Shown piece after piece: positions 1 through 8,221 of a DNA stretch of 64,000 bases. Under the pieces are notes generated by a model, which made no database searches, was not told the origin of the DNA, and saw only the letters and a list, made by a program, of their open reading frames with translations. How positions within the stretch are numbered: the stretch's first letter is position 1; every line of letters begins with the position of its first letter. Location: positions 4,464,001 to 4,528,000 of the forward strand of contig NZ_CP109055.1 in NCBI RefSeq assembly GCF_035975855.1, given 5' to 3'. The position numbers were made by a program, and so were the translations under genes. This DNA is from Streptomyces sp. NBC_01304. Lineage in GTDB: Bacteria > Actinomycetota > Actinomycetes > Streptomycetales > Streptomycetaceae.

Positions 1-169
1 GGGTACGCGGGAGTAACCCCTCCCGTGCCACGCGCGTACCGGGGGAACCCCCGCGCACGCCAAGGGAGGCAAGGGCCCTCCGGTTTGTGCAGCGCCGGTA
101 CGGGCGGTGCCCGGGCCGCGTACCCTGTCCCCCAACCCACCGACACCTGCATGAAGTGAGCCCCCGGCC

Positions 170-694
170 ATGCCCACACCTTCGGACATGACGACCGACA
201 GCCCCTCCGTCGGGAAGTCCGGCCTTCTCGACCACCTGCAGCACGAGGTCGCGGTCTTCGCCCGCCGTGCTGAACAGACCCGGCTCGGCGGCGTCGGCCA
301 GGTGCGCAACTCCATGGACCGCGCCGCGTACCTGCTGCTCAACCGCCTGGACAAGGAAGGTCCCATGGGCGTCAAGGCGCTCGCCGCGTCCATGGGGATC
401 GACTCGTCGACGGTGACCCGGCAGGTCGCACCGCTGGTCGAGTCCGGCCTGGTCAAGCGGACCTCGCACCCGGAGGACGGCCGTGCGGTGGTGCTCCAGC
501 TGTCGCCGCGCGGGCAGGCCCGGCTCGACGAGGTGCGCTCCTCGCGACGGGAGCTCATGGCGCAGCTGACTGAGGACTGGGCCCCCAAGGAGCGCGAGGA
601 CTTCTGCACGCTCCTCACGCGCTTCAATGCGGCCCTCTCCGCGCGACAGGCCGCGGGCGGCGGCGCGAGCGAAGAGATCCCGCCCGCCTCCTGA
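170..694 (+). CDS. MarR-family transcriptional regulator
   Basis: This 174-residue protein looks like a MarR-type winged-helix DNA-binding repressor. The central part carries a helix-turn-helix (LAASMGIDSSTVTRQVAPLV, about residues 70-90). The wing follows, with the family signature of an Asp-Gly-Arg turn (HPEDGRAVVLQLSPRG). Helices flank it on both sides, and the length is normal for the family. The first ATG is used; a second ATG six codons in is possible. No ligand can be inferred. The next gene lies 93 bp downstream on the same strand, so this may be a single-gene unit. Confidence 0.87.
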   Translation: MPTPSDMTTDSPSVGKSGLLDHLQHEVAVFARRAEQTRLGGVGQVRNSMDRAAYLLLNRLDKEGPMGVKALAASMGIDSSTVTRQVAPLVESGLVKRTSHPEDGRAVVLQLSPRGQARLDEVRSSRRELMAQLTEDWAPKEREDFCTLLTRFNAALSARQAAGGGASEEIPPAS

Positions 695-787
695 ACCTGC
701 TTCCCGAAGAGGTCCTGCCCGCCTCTTGACCCGGGGCCCTCACCTGGCCGTAGATGAGAACTGAGTCCCCGGTATGCGGGAGGCCAG

Positions 788-1339
788 GTGCGAGCGCGGG
801 CGTCGGCACAACAGGCCCGTCGGGCCCGGGAGTTCGAGGCATTCGTCGCGGGCGCGGCAGGGCGGCTGCTGCATGCCGCGACGCTGCTCACCAGTGAGCT
901 CCCCGAGGACAATCCGCGCGCCCGCCGCCTGCTGACCGCCGCCCTCGCGCGGACCTTCGCGTCCTGGGACCGGCTGCGCGGCGACGACCCCTACGACCGG
1001 GCCCGCCAGGAGCTCGCGACCCGTTTCGCGTACATGGGCTGGCTCAGCCATCGCGGGCACGGCGGGCTGCTGTCGCGGCTCAGCCCTCGCGAGCGGCTGA
1101 TCCTGGTGATGCGCCTGTACGAAGGCGTGGCCGAGGAGCAGACCGCGGCCCAGCTGGGGCTCTCGGTGGAGCGGGTGCACACGATCTGCCGGCGGGCCAT
1201 GTCCGTGCTGCTGAGCGCGCCTGCGGGGGGTCCGGCGGCGAAGCAGGTGCGGGCCCCGAAGCCGGAGGCTCCTGCTCCGGAGACCCCGGCTCCGGAGGCC
1301 TCGACTCCGGACGCCCCGGTGGAGGTGGCTTCGCCGTGA
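788..1339 (+). CDS. Degenerate ECF sigma-factor-like protein
   Basis: The C-terminal half has a clear sigma region 4 helix-turn-helix (LSPRERLILVMRLYEG, then TAAQLGLSVERVHTICRRAM). The N-terminal half (FEAFVAGAAGRLLHAATLLT) aligns in layout with region 2 of SigE-type ECF factors, but it lacks the usual acidic QEA-type core-binding helix, so region 2 looks eroded. The tail after residue 140 is rich in Pro, Ala and Glu with repeated APETPAPE-like units. The start is GTG. The stop overlaps the start of the next gene, implying translational coupling. It could be a diverged sigma factor or a DNA-binding protein that no longer binds core polymerase. Confidence 0.7.
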   Translation: MRARASAQQARRAREFEAFVAGAAGRLLHAATLLTSELPEDNPRARRLLTAALARTFASWDRLRGDDPYDRARQELATRFAYMGWLSHRGHGGLLSRLSPRERLILVMRLYEGVAEEQTAAQLGLSVERVHTICRRAMSVLLSAPAGGPAAKQVRAPKPEAPAPETPAPEASTPDAPVEVASP

Positions 1340-1587
1340 CCCTGCCCGATCGCAAGGAGACCCAGGTCCGGCGGCTGCTGGACACCGCGCTGCCCGGCGT
1401 TCCGCCCGGGGTCTGTCCGGAGGCGGTCCGCTGGGGGTCGCGGATCGCGCGGCGGCGCCTGGTCGCGGTCCGGCTGCTCTGGCTGCTCCTCTTCGCGGCG
1501 GTGGTGGCGTTCGCCGTCTGGGCCGGGATCGAACAGCCCTGGGTAGAACCCCCCTCAACGACGACACCCCCGCTCGAAGGCTGGTAG
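1336..1587 (+). CDS. Small single-pass membrane protein coupled to the sigma-like gene
   Basis: This 83-residue protein has a charged N-terminal segment of about 45 residues, one hydrophobic helix (RLLWLLLFAAVVAFAVWAGI, about 48-67) and a short Pro/Thr tail predicted outside the cell. The GTG start overlaps the TGA stop of the preceding sigma-like gene (GTGA), so the two are probably made together. That arrangement suits a membrane partner or anti-sigma-like role, but no zinc-binding HxxxCxxC anti-sigma motif is present. The function is not recognised. Confidence 0.6.
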   Translation: MTLPDRKETQVRRLLDTALPGVPPGVCPEAVRWGSRIARRRLVAVRLLWLLLFAAVVAFAVWAGIEQPWVEPPSTTTPPLEGW

Positions 1588-1597
1588 CCGGCGCTAC

Positions 1598-1659
1598 GTG
1601 GGGGAAAAGGGGCACCCGGGCGCCCGAATTGGGCGCAATGCGCGCCCCTTTTCCCCCAC
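1598..1659. terminator. Long-stem bidirectional terminator (GTGGGGGAAA family)
   Basis: A 16-bp perfect outer stem (GTGGGGGAAAAGGGGC pairing with its complement) encloses a second small hairpin (GCGCCC / GGGCGC). It lies between two convergent genes, so it can end transcription from both sides. A close relative of the same stem is at 38681-38761. Confidence 0.7.
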
Positions 1660-1675
1660 TTACCGATCTCGGGGC

Positions 1676-2854
1676 TTAGCCCAGCGCCTGGCGGAGGTCC
1701 GCCAGGAGGTCGTCCGCCGACTCGATGCCGACCGAGAGGCGGATCAGGTCCGCCGGGACCTCCAGGGCCGAGCCCGCCACCGAGGCGTGCGTCATCCGGC
1801 CCGGGTGCTCGATCAGCGACTCGACGCCGCCGAGGGACTCCCCGAGCGTGAAGAGACGGGCCCGGTTGCAGACCTCGACGGCCGCCTCCTCGCCGCCCTC
1901 GACCTGGAAGGAGACCATCCCGCCGAACGACTTCATCTGCTTGGCGGCGATCTCGTGGCCGGGGTGCTCGGGCAGGCCCGGGTAGAGGACTCGCGTCACG
2001 CGCGGGTGGCTCTTCAGCATCTCGACGATGCGCGTCGCGTTCTCGCTGTGCCGGTCCATCCGAACGGCAAGGGTCTTGATGCCGCGCAGCACCAGCCAGG
2101 CGTCGAAGGGGCCGGCGACCGCGCCCATCGCGTTCTGGTGGTACGCCAACTCCTCGGCCAGATCGGGGTCGTTGACGACGAGCGCGCCGCCCACGACGTC
2201 CGAGTGGCCGCCCATGTACTTGGTCATCGAGTGCACGACGACGTCCGCGCCGAGCGCGAGGGGCTGCTGCAGGTAGGGGCTGGCGAAGGTGTTGTCGACG
2301 ACGAGCTTGGCGCCCGCGCCCTGCGCCACGGTGGCGAGCGCCGCGATGTCCGTGATGCCGAGCAGCGGGTTGGACGGCGTCTCCACCCAGATCGCCTTCG
2401 TCTTCTCGGTCAGCGCGGCCCGCACCGCCGCCACGTCGCCGGTGTCCGCCACGGAGAACTCGACGCCCCAGCGCGAGACGACCTTCGCGAAGAGCCGGAA
2501 GGTGCCGCCGTACGCGTCGTTCGGGATGATCACGTGGTCGCCCGGGCTCAGCAGCGTACGCAGCAGGCAGTCCTCGGCCGCGAGCCCGGACGCGAAGGCG
2601 AGGCCGCGCCGGCCGCCTTCGAGGGCCGCGAGGTTCTCCTCCAGGGCGGTGCGCGTCGGGTTGGCGCTGCGGCTGTACTCGTAGCCGCCGCGCAGTCCGC
2701 CGACGCCGTCCTGCTTGTACGTCGACACCTGGTAGATCGGCGGTACGACGGCCCCCGTCAGGGGGTCCGCGGTGTTGCCCGCGTGGATCGCCAGGGTCTC
2801 GAAACTCTGCCCGCTGTGGCCGCCGGGGCCTTCTGTGGTGCGCTCGTCGCTCAT
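1676..2854 (-). CDS. Cystathionine gamma-synthase / gamma-lyase (PLP enzyme)
   Basis: This is a member of the Cys/Met-metabolism PLP-dependent family, acting on cystathionine or O-acyl-homoserine in the cytoplasm. The 392 residues are the usual length. Landmarks include the phosphate-binding SGLAAEDCLL segment, VDNTFASPYLQQPL, the Schiff-base lysine in VVHSMTKYMGGHSD (Lys212), and the C-terminal SLGGVESLIEHPGRMTH and RLSVGIE. The ATG at MSDERTTEG was chosen because the coding-like residues upstream do not belong to the family. Lyase and synthase cannot be separated by eye. From memory, the S. coelicolor gene at this place is annotated as a gamma-lyase. It is transcribed alone, divergent from 2928. 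Confidence 0.9.
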   Translation of the reverse strand: MSDERTTEGPGGHSGQSFETLAIHAGNTADPLTGAVVPPIYQVSTYKQDGVGGLRGGYEYSRSANPTRTALEENLAALEGGRRGLAFASGLAAEDCLLRTLLSPGDHVIIPNDAYGGTFRLFAKVVSRWGVEFSVADTGDVAAVRAALTEKTKAIWVETPSNPLLGITDIAALATVAQGAGAKLVVDNTFASPYLQQPLALGADVVVHSMTKYMGGHSDVVGGALVVNDPDLAEELAYHQNAMGAVAGPFDAWLVLRGIKTLAVRMDRHSENATRIVEMLKSHPRVTRVLYPGLPEHPGHEIAAKQMKSFGGMVSFQVEGGEEAAVEVCNRARLFTLGESLGGVESLIEHPGRMTHASVAGSALEVPADLIRLSVGIESADDLLADLRQALG

Positions 2855-2927
2855 ACGCACCGAGCCTAGAGCCTGTGAGAGGCCATCCGGTTCGTCGTTT
2901 GTCAGCGCTGTCTGGTTCGCTTGGCGT

Positions 2928-4046
2928 ATGAGCACTCTCTGGGTCCTGATGGCACTGGTCATGCTGGGCGCGGTCCTCGGGCCGCTCCTGATGCGCAGGC
3001 GTGGCGGAATCCGGCTGACGCAGCCCGGCGCCCCGGACGCCGCCGACCCGGCGAACTACGGCTTCCTGCGCCAGGAGGAGCTGGACATCCGCATGCCGGG
3101 CCCGGACCAGGACCTGCTCGACGTCCTGGACGTGGTGCAGCGTGCGCAGGACTGGAAGTACGCCTCGCAGCTCCTCGCCGGCACCGAGAAGGAGGGCGAG
3201 GTGCGCTGGCAGCGCGTCCAGGCCTTCGCGGGTGCGGCGTCCCTGGAGCTCGCGGAGCGGCCGGGTGGCGTGAGCGACACCCCCGGCGGGCAGTGGCTGC
3301 GGGTGTGGCGGGCCGAGTCGCCGAAGGACGCGGGCGGTGCGCAGGTGCACGCCGAGTTCCTGGTCCAGCAGGCCTTCCGAACCGCGCAGCCCGGGACGGA
3401 CTCGTACCGGATCATCCTGGAAGAGGCGAGGGAAGCGTGCGCGGAGGCGGCGCTCCTGTCGCCGGGCGACCCGATTCCGTACATCACCGAGCTCGCGATC
3501 GCGCGTGGACTCGGCTACTCCCGCGAGGAGTTCGACCAGCTCTGGCTGAAGATCCTCGACCGCGCGCCGCAGCACATGGGGGCACACCTCGCCGCCCTGC
3601 ACTACTCGTCGGAGAAGTGGCACGGCTCGCGGGAGGACGCGTACGCCTTCGCGGAGGCCGCGGCGGCCCGCGCCCCGCAGGGCTCGCTGCTCGCCGCCCT
3701 GCCGCTCTTCGCGGTGTACGACCACCTGCCCGACGTGACGCTGGTACGCAGCTTCTGGGAGAGCGAGGTCGTGCGGAACTCCATCGAGGGCGCCCAGTTC
3801 GCGGCCCACTCGGCCCGCCCGGACGACCCGATGCTGGCGCACGTACGGCATCTGCTCGTGTGGTTCCTGGTCCGCGGCGAGCGCTGGGGCGAGGCGATGC
3901 ACCAGCTGGTCGCGGTGGACGGACACGTGGGCGCCCTGCCGTGGACGCTGTCGCCGGATCCGGCCGCCGAGTACGCGGTGTACCGGGCGCTGGCGGTCGC
4001 GGGGTACGAGGCGAACGGCGGGAGCCCGGCGACTCTGTCGCGCTGA
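2928..4046 (+). CDS. Membrane-anchored helical protein of unknown function
   Basis: This 372-residue protein has an N-terminal membrane helix (LWVLMALVMLGAVLGPLL) followed by Arg-Arg-Arg, so the rest is likely cytoplasmic and anchored. The body is helical and Ala-rich, with TPR-like stretches (for example CAEAALLSPGDPIPYITELAIARGLG and MGAHLAALHYSSEKW); it resembles Streptomyces proteins of unknown role. The ATG at 2928 begins directly with the membrane helix; earlier in-frame codons read through the divergent promoter region. No enzyme motif was seen. Confidence 0.75.
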   Translation: MSTLWVLMALVMLGAVLGPLLMRRRGGIRLTQPGAPDAADPANYGFLRQEELDIRMPGPDQDLLDVLDVVQRAQDWKYASQLLAGTEKEGEVRWQRVQAFAGAASLELAERPGGVSDTPGGQWLRVWRAESPKDAGGAQVHAEFLVQQAFRTAQPGTDSYRIILEEAREACAEAALLSPGDPIPYITELAIARGLGYSREEFDQLWLKILDRAPQHMGAHLAALHYSSEKWHGSREDAYAFAEAAAARAPQGSLLAALPLFAVYDHLPDVTLVRSFWESEVVRNSIEGAQFAAHSARPDDPMLAHVRHLLVWFLVRGERWGEAMHQLVAVDGHVGALPWTLSPDPAAEYAVYRALAVAGYEANGGSPATLSR

Positions 4047-4183
4047 CGGGGAGCTGCCGCGGGGGGGCCGTGGAATCTCCGGGCGGCCGTACGGGGAACT
4101 GCCGCAGGGCGCCTTGGAATCTCCGGGGCGGCCGCACGGGGAGCTGCCGCGGGAGGGCTGTGGAATCTCCGGGGGCGGCCGTA
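4047..4183. repeat. Three tandem 45-bp repeats
   Basis: Three imperfect copies of about 45 bp start at 4047, 4092 and 4137. Each begins CGGGGAGCTGCCGC and contains TGGAATCTCCGGG followed by CGGCCGTAC. They fill the gap between the preceding stop codon and msrA. Confidence 0.85.
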
Positions 4184-4221
4184 CGTTGACGTTGTCACCC
4201 GGCTGTTCCTAGGAGGACCCG

Positions 4222-4884
4222 ATGCTTTTCGGCCGTACGCCCGTCCTGCCGACCCCCGAGGAGGCGCTGCGCGGCCGTCCCGAGCCGGCCCACTCGGTGC
4301 CCGAGCGGCACACCGTGCTCGGCCACGCCCTCCTCGGCCCCTACCCGCAGGGCCTGGAGGTCGCCGACTTCGCGCTCGGCTGCTTCTGGGGCGCCGAGCG
4401 CAAGTTCTGGCAGACCCCCGGGGTGTGGACGACCCTCGTCGGCTACCAGGGCGGCTCCACGCCCCACCCGACGTACGAAGAGGTCTGCTCGGGCCTGACC
4501 GGCCACACCGAGGGAGTCAGGGTCGTCTTCGACCCGTCGCTCGTCTCGTACGCCGACCTCCTCAAGCTCTTCTGGGAATCCCACAACCCGACCCAGGGCT
4601 TCCGCCAGGGCAACGACGTGGGCACCCAGTACCGCTCGTCCCTCCACACCCACTCCCCCGAGCAGGCAGCCGCGGCGGAGGCCTCGCGGGAGGCGTACCA
4701 GAAGGTCCTGACGGGCTCCGGGTACGGAACGATCACCACGGAGATCCTGCCCGCGGAAGGGAAGCCGTTCTTCCCGGCCGAGGGATATCACCAGCAGTAC
4801 TTGGACAAGAATCCGGGCGGGTATTGCGGCATCGGCGGGACCGGTGTCAGTTGCCCCATCGGTGTCGCGTCGGCCGATGGCTGA
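4222..4884 (+). CDS. msrA: Peptide methionine-(S)-sulfoxide reductase MsrA
   Basis: The protein reduces methionine-S-sulfoxide in oxidised proteins. The catalytic GCFWG motif puts the nucleophile at Cys54. Downstream are VGYQGG, the family Tyr/Glu context [30 protein letters not shown], and the C-terminal [18 protein letters not shown] with the likely resolving Cys residues. At 220 residues it is a typical long actinobacterial MsrA. A good ribosome site (AGGAGG) precedes the ATG. It overlaps the following gene, so a small operon is likely. Confidence 0.96.
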   Translation: MLFGRTPVLPTPEEALRGRPEPAHSVPERHTVLGHALLGPYPQGLEVADFALGCFWGAERKFWQTPGVWTTLVGYQGGSTPHPTYEEVCSGLTGHTEGVRVVFDPSLVSYADLLKLFWESHNPTQGFRQGNDVGTQYRSSLHTHSPEQAAAAEASREAYQKVLTGSGYGTITTEILPAEGKPFFPAEGYHQQYLDKNPGGYCGIGGTGVSCPIGVASADG

Positions 4885-5221
4885 GGGCTCTGCGGCGCCC
4901 GGCGGGTGGCTGAACGCCGAGGCGGTGCGGTGGGTCGACACGGACGGTTGGCCCCCGGTTTGCGAGGTCGTCTTCGATGACGTCGAAGGCGTGCGGCACT
5001 CCGTCATCGACAAGACACCCCTCTTCTACTGGGACGACGACGAGGAGCCGGGGCTGGAAGTGACGTTTCCGATCCCCGTGTTTCTGTACGCGGCAATCCT
5101 CGAACCGGGCGGCACCGGCGATCAGGTCCGTATAGGCATTGATCACCGGTCGGTCGGCGACGACGGATACGCCGAGTTCACCGTCTTCACCTATCAGATC
5201 GCCATGGAGACCGACGGGTGA
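4877..5221 (+). CDS. Hypothetical acidic protein coupled to msrA
   Basis: This 114-residue protein is rich in Asp and Glu, with beta-type alternation ([57 protein letters not shown]). It has no signal peptide or membrane helix. The ATG at 4877 lies inside the end of msrA, giving an 8-nt overlap. The following gene starts at its stop codon, so the three probably form one transcript. The function is not recognised. Confidence 0.65.
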   Translation: MAEGSAAPGGWLNAEAVRWVDTDGWPPVCEVVFDDVEGVRHSVIDKTPLFYWDDDEEPGLEVTFPIPVFLYAAILEPGGTGDQVRIGIDHRSVGDDGYAEFTVFTYQIAMETDG

Positions 5222-5613
5222 GTCGGGGGAGTCAGGGGGCGGTCCGTCAACGGGCCGCTGTCATCTGGCCGTTCGTGTCGGTCGCGGGGCTGGTGGTCTC
5301 CGTCGGTGGGTGTCTGCTGGTGGGGCGGGCGTGGCGGGACTGTGACGTCGGGGTCAATGCCGTGGCCGACTCCGGGGCGCTTGCGCTGGTGTTCGTGCCG
5401 CTCGTGGCCGTCGCCTGCACGTGGTGGGGTGCGGCCCTGGGCGTGGTCGGCCGGCGGGCCGGTAACTGGGTCGGGACGCTGGTCGGGGTCGTCGGGTCGG
5501 TCGGGATCGGGTGGGCGCTGATGGCCTGGCTGGGTGTGCCCGACGGGTATCCCGCGCCGCTGTGCGCACCTGACAATGTCCCGGCGTGGTGGCCGCGGTG
5601 GCTGCCGGTCTGA
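5218..5613 (+). CDS. Small membrane protein with three predicted helices
   Basis: This 131-residue protein has hydrophobic segments at about 15-35, 55-77 and 84-105. Its C-terminal tail (PAPLCAPDNVPAWWPRWLPV) contains one Cys and many Pro/Trp residues, typical of small Streptomyces membrane proteins of unknown role. The GTG start overlaps the preceding stop (GTGA). Base composition is somewhat richer in T than its neighbours, as expected for a membrane protein. The function is unknown. Confidence 0.6.
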   Translation: MSRGSQGAVRQRAAVIWPFVSVAGLVVSVGGCLLVGRAWRDCDVGVNAVADSGALALVFVPLVAVACTWWGAALGVVGRRAGNWVGTLVGVVGSVGIGWALMAWLGVPDGYPAPLCAPDNVPAWWPRWLPV

Positions 5614-5659
5614 GTCAGGACAGTCGGGGCAGGAGTGGGTGTCGGTGGGCGGCGGGAAG

Positions 5660-6547
5660 ATGCATGACGACGAGGTCGAGACCGATGTGGGGCTCGTACG
5701 GCGGCTGATCCGCGGGCAGTTCCCGCAGTGGGCGGAACTGGCCCTGGAACAGGTCGAGTCGGCCGGGACCGTCAACGCCGTGTACCGGCTCGGGGACGAC
5801 ATGGCCGTGCGGCTGCCGCGCATCGAGGGCGGGGCCAGGGATCTGGAGCAGGAGCTGCACTGGCTGAAGAAGCTTGCGCCGCAACTGCCGGTGGCGATCC
5901 CCGTACCGTTCGGGGAGGGGCGGCCCGCCGAGGGGTATCCGTGGGCCTGGTCGGTGCAGAGCTGGCTGGAGGGCACCAATCCCGTCGTCGGCCGCATCGC
6001 CGAGCCCGAACTGCTGGCCAAGGACCTGGCCGCGTTCGTGGGGGCGCTGCGGCAGGTGGATGCCTCGGCAGGGCCGCGGGCGTACCGGCATGAGCATTTG
6101 GCCGTACGGGATGCCGAAATGCGCGCCGCAGTAGGGAAGTTGGACGGTGTCGTGGATGTCGGGGCCGTGCGCGACGCCTGGGAGGAAGCGCTGCGGGCCC
6201 CTCGGTGGGACGGGCCCGGAGTGTGGGTGCACGCCGATCTCTCACCGGGCAATGTGCTGGTCCACGAGGGGCGGCTCAGCGCCGTCATCGACTGGGGGTG
6301 TACGGGGCTCGGGGAGCCCGCGGTCGACCTGATTCCGGCCTGGAGCATGCTGACCGCCGACGCCCGCGAGGCCTTCCGCGACGCGCTCGGCGTCGACGAC
6401 GCGCACTGGGCGCGGGGGCGGGGCTGGGCCCTTTCGATCGCCGCCATCGAGCTCGCGTACTACCAGGTCAGCAATCCGGTGATGGCGCACATCGCCCGCC
6501 ATGTGATCGACGAGGTCGTCGCCGATCACCGACGGCGGGCTCGATGA
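5660..6547 (+). CDS. Aminoglycoside-phosphotransferase-family kinase
   Basis: This is a small-molecule kinase fold of 295 residues. The nucleotide-binding N-lobe contains AVRLPRIEGGARDLEQELHWL. The catalytic loop HADLSPGNVLV supplies the Asp and Asn, and VIDWGCTGLGEPAVDL supplies the metal-binding Asp (in place of the usual DFG). The substrate is unknown; chromosomal members rarely confer resistance. ATG 5660 is preferred by family resemblance, but the GTG at 5645 has a better spaced AGGAG, so the start is uncertain by five codons. Confidence 0.85.
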   Translation: MHDDEVETDVGLVRRLIRGQFPQWAELALEQVESAGTVNAVYRLGDDMAVRLPRIEGGARDLEQELHWLKKLAPQLPVAIPVPFGEGRPAEGYPWAWSVQSWLEGTNPVVGRIAEPELLAKDLAAFVGALRQVDASAGPRAYRHEHLAVRDAEMRAAVGKLDGVVDVGAVRDAWEEALRAPRWDGPGVWVHADLSPGNVLVHEGRLSAVIDWGCTGLGEPAVDLIPAWSMLTADAREAFRDALGVDDAHWARGRGWALSIAAIELAYYQVSNPVMAHIARHVIDEVVADHRRRAR

Positions 6548-6577
6548 CGTACCAGCAGATCTGCTGACGCGGGCGTA

Positions 6578-7093
6578 CTACCAATTCTGCTGGCCCGCGG
6601 GCTGCTTGGTGGTGACGTTGATGCGGTTGAAGAGGTTCGTGATGCCGATCGACAGGATCAGGGCCGCGAGCTCCTGCTCCGTGAAGTGGTCGGCCGCCTC
6701 GTCCCACACCGCGTCCGGCACCGGGTCCGCCTTGTCGCTGAGCCGGGTGACCGCCTCGGCGAGGGCGAGGGCGGCGCGCTCGGTGTCCGTGAAGTACGGG
6801 GCCTCGCGCCAGGCGGCCACCGCGTGCAGCCGCTGATCGGTGTCACCGAGCCTCTTGGCGTTGTCGACGTGGGCGCCCACGCAGAAGCCGCAGCCGTTGA
6901 TCTGGCTGACGCGCAGGCCGATCAGTTCGAGCGTGGTCGCCGGTACGTCGGTCGTCATCGTGGACTTCACCAGGGCCATGATCGGCGGGAGGGAGTCGGG
7001 GAGGAGGGTGGCGGGGTTCTGCATGCGAGGGGTGATGGGGCGGACGGCGGAGGTGCGGACGTCAGTGGTGGGGGCGGTCTGGGTGGTGGTCAT
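6578..7093 (-). CDS. Carboxymuconolactone decarboxylase / AhpD-like peroxidase-family protein
   Basis: The protein has 171 residues. The AhpD signature is present: a redox CGFC pair followed by VGAHVDNAKRLG, which provides the conserved His. Such proteins act as alkylhydroperoxidase-like thiol reductants, although the physiological partner is unclear. The start at MTTTQTAP is preceded by a strong AGGGAGA site. It is a single gene, convergent with the kinase at 5660-6547, with a gap of only 30 bp. Confidence 0.88.
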   Translation of the reverse strand: MTTTQTAPTTDVRTSAVRPITPRMQNPATLLPDSLPPIMALVKSTMTTDVPATTLELIGLRVSQINGCGFCVGAHVDNAKRLGDTDQRLHAVAAWREAPYFTDTERAALALAEAVTRLSDKADPVPDAVWDEAADHFTEQELAALILSIGITNLFNRINVTTKQPAGQQNW

Positions 7094-7229
7094 GGCTGGT
7101 CTCCCTGGAGGCTGGGCTTGCGTCGTTGGTTCGTTACTGCACTGACGTAGCCCGGCGGGAGAGTGTGACCGCCTCGCACGAAAACTTTTCACGGCCGGCC
7201 GGCCGAACCCGGCCAGGCAGGGCAGAGTC

Positions 7230-7532
7230 TCAGCGCCGGTGGCTCTCCCCGTACTCGCGCCACTTCTCCCCGGCCTCCCGGCCCTTCTTCTCAGCCTCCC
7301 GGCCCAGCTCCCGCCCGCGCTCCTCGGCCGACTTCGAGGGCTCGTTCGAAGGCTCGTTCGCAGGCTCGGACGACTTCGTGCCGGAGTCCGACGGGGTGGT
7401 GCTCGCAGGAGCCGAAGGCTTGGAGTCGTCCGAGCCCTCGAAGTCGGCCCCGTTGCACCCGGTCAGGGCGAGCGCGCCCGCGGCGAGCAGGCCGGGGACG
7501 AGAACGTGGCGGCACCGGAACCGGAACTTCAT
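7230..7532 (-). CDS. Small putative lipoprotein
   Basis: This 100-residue protein has a classic lipoprotein signal peptide: basic start (MKFRFRCRH), hydrophobic core and lipobox LTGC with Cys26. The mature part is a Ser/Pro/Thr/Glu-rich linker (repeated NEPS) ending in a charged helix (ERGRELGREAEKKGREAGEKWREYGE). It is probably anchored to the outer face of the membrane. No enzymatic domain is visible, and the function is unknown. Confidence 0.72.
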   Translation of the reverse strand: MKFRFRCRHVLVPGLLAAGALALTGCNGADFEGSDDSKPSAPASTTPSDSGTKSSEPANEPSNEPSKSAEERGRELGREAEKKGREAGEKWREYGESHRR

Positions 7533-7652
7533 GGGTCAGTACTCCCGTACGGATGAGGATCACGAATCGAATGAACCCTCCATTCCTACGAGACGGGCAC
7601 CCCGGCACACGGCACGCAAAGGCCCTTGTCCACAGGGCCGAAGGTCCCCGAG

Positions 7653-7705
7653 TCCGGTCCGGTCTGGTCAGTCCGGTCTGGTCAGTCCGGTCCGGTCCGG
7701 TCCGG
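7653..7705. repeat. Short GGTC-type tandem repeats
   Basis: Two perfect copies of the 14-mer GGTCTGGTCAGTCC (7661-7674 and 7675-7688) are flanked by GGTCC pentamer runs. They lie just downstream of the VOC gene. A small hairpin (GGCCCT/AGGGCC, 7621-7639) next to the array could end that transcript. Confidence 0.75.
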
Positions 7706-7715
7706 CGGCCGAACG

Positions 7716-8102
7716 TCAGGAACCGCTGCCGTACGGCCGGGTGAAGATCTCCATGTTGTGGCCGTTCGGGTCCGAGAAATACGCCCCGCGGCCCCCGTCG
7801 TTCGTGTTGATCTGGCCCACGCGCTGATGCATGGGATCGGCGTAGTACGCGACACCCGCTGCCTCGATGCGGCCGAAGATCGCGGTGAACTCGTCCTCCG
7901 AAACGAGGAAGGCGTAGTGCTGCGAGGCGATCCGCCCGTCGCCGCCCTCGAAGTAGTCGAGCGTGACGCCGTTGTGCGTCTCGACCGGGATGAACGGGCC
8001 GTACGGAGCGCCCACTTCGAGGCCGAGAAGATCGGCGAGGAAGGCGGCCGACGCCTTCTTGTCGTGTGCGGAGACGATGGTGTGGTTCAGGTCGATGGTC
8101 AT
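7716..8102 (-). CDS. VOC-superfamily (glyoxalase/dioxygenase-fold) protein
   Basis: This 128-residue protein has the vicinal-oxygen-chelate layout: an N-terminal LNHTIVSAHDKKASAAFLADLLGL module and a C-terminal GRGAYFSDPNGHNMEIFTRPYG module with the conserved PxGHxxEI element. His and Glu residues at the expected metal positions are present. Such single-domain proteins may be lyases, dioxygenases or resistance proteins; the substrate cannot be told. It is transcribed alone, divergent from 8222. Confidence 0.83.
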   Translation of the reverse strand: MTIDLNHTIVSAHDKKASAAFLADLLGLEVGAPYGPFIPVETHNGVTLDYFEGGDGRIASQHYAFLVSEDEFTAIFGRIEAAGVAYYADPMHQRVGQINTNDGGRGAYFSDPNGHNMEIFTRPYGSGS

Positions 8103-8221
8103 GGCGATACCTCCTGCGAAGACGCTATTGCGGCACCTTCGCCCACACCATCGGCAATCCGACGTAGGGACCTGGACCGACCCCCTCGGCCTTCCGGCCC
8201 AGGCATAGGATCCGGTTCACC

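Noticed and set aside
1..169. A gene at the left edge
   Set aside because: Only short frames with no motif were seen. The GC-rich inverted repeats there are probably the end or promoter of genes beyond the window.
1080..3926. A very long minus-strand open frame (948 codons)
   Set aside because: It crosses several well-supported genes on both strands, is Arg/Pro/Gly-rich and has no domain. Such frames are expected in high-GC DNA.
7716..8102. Assigning the VOC gene as a bleomycin-resistance or fosfomycin-resistance gene
   Set aside because: The fold alone does not give the substrate and no resistance-specific motif was seen.
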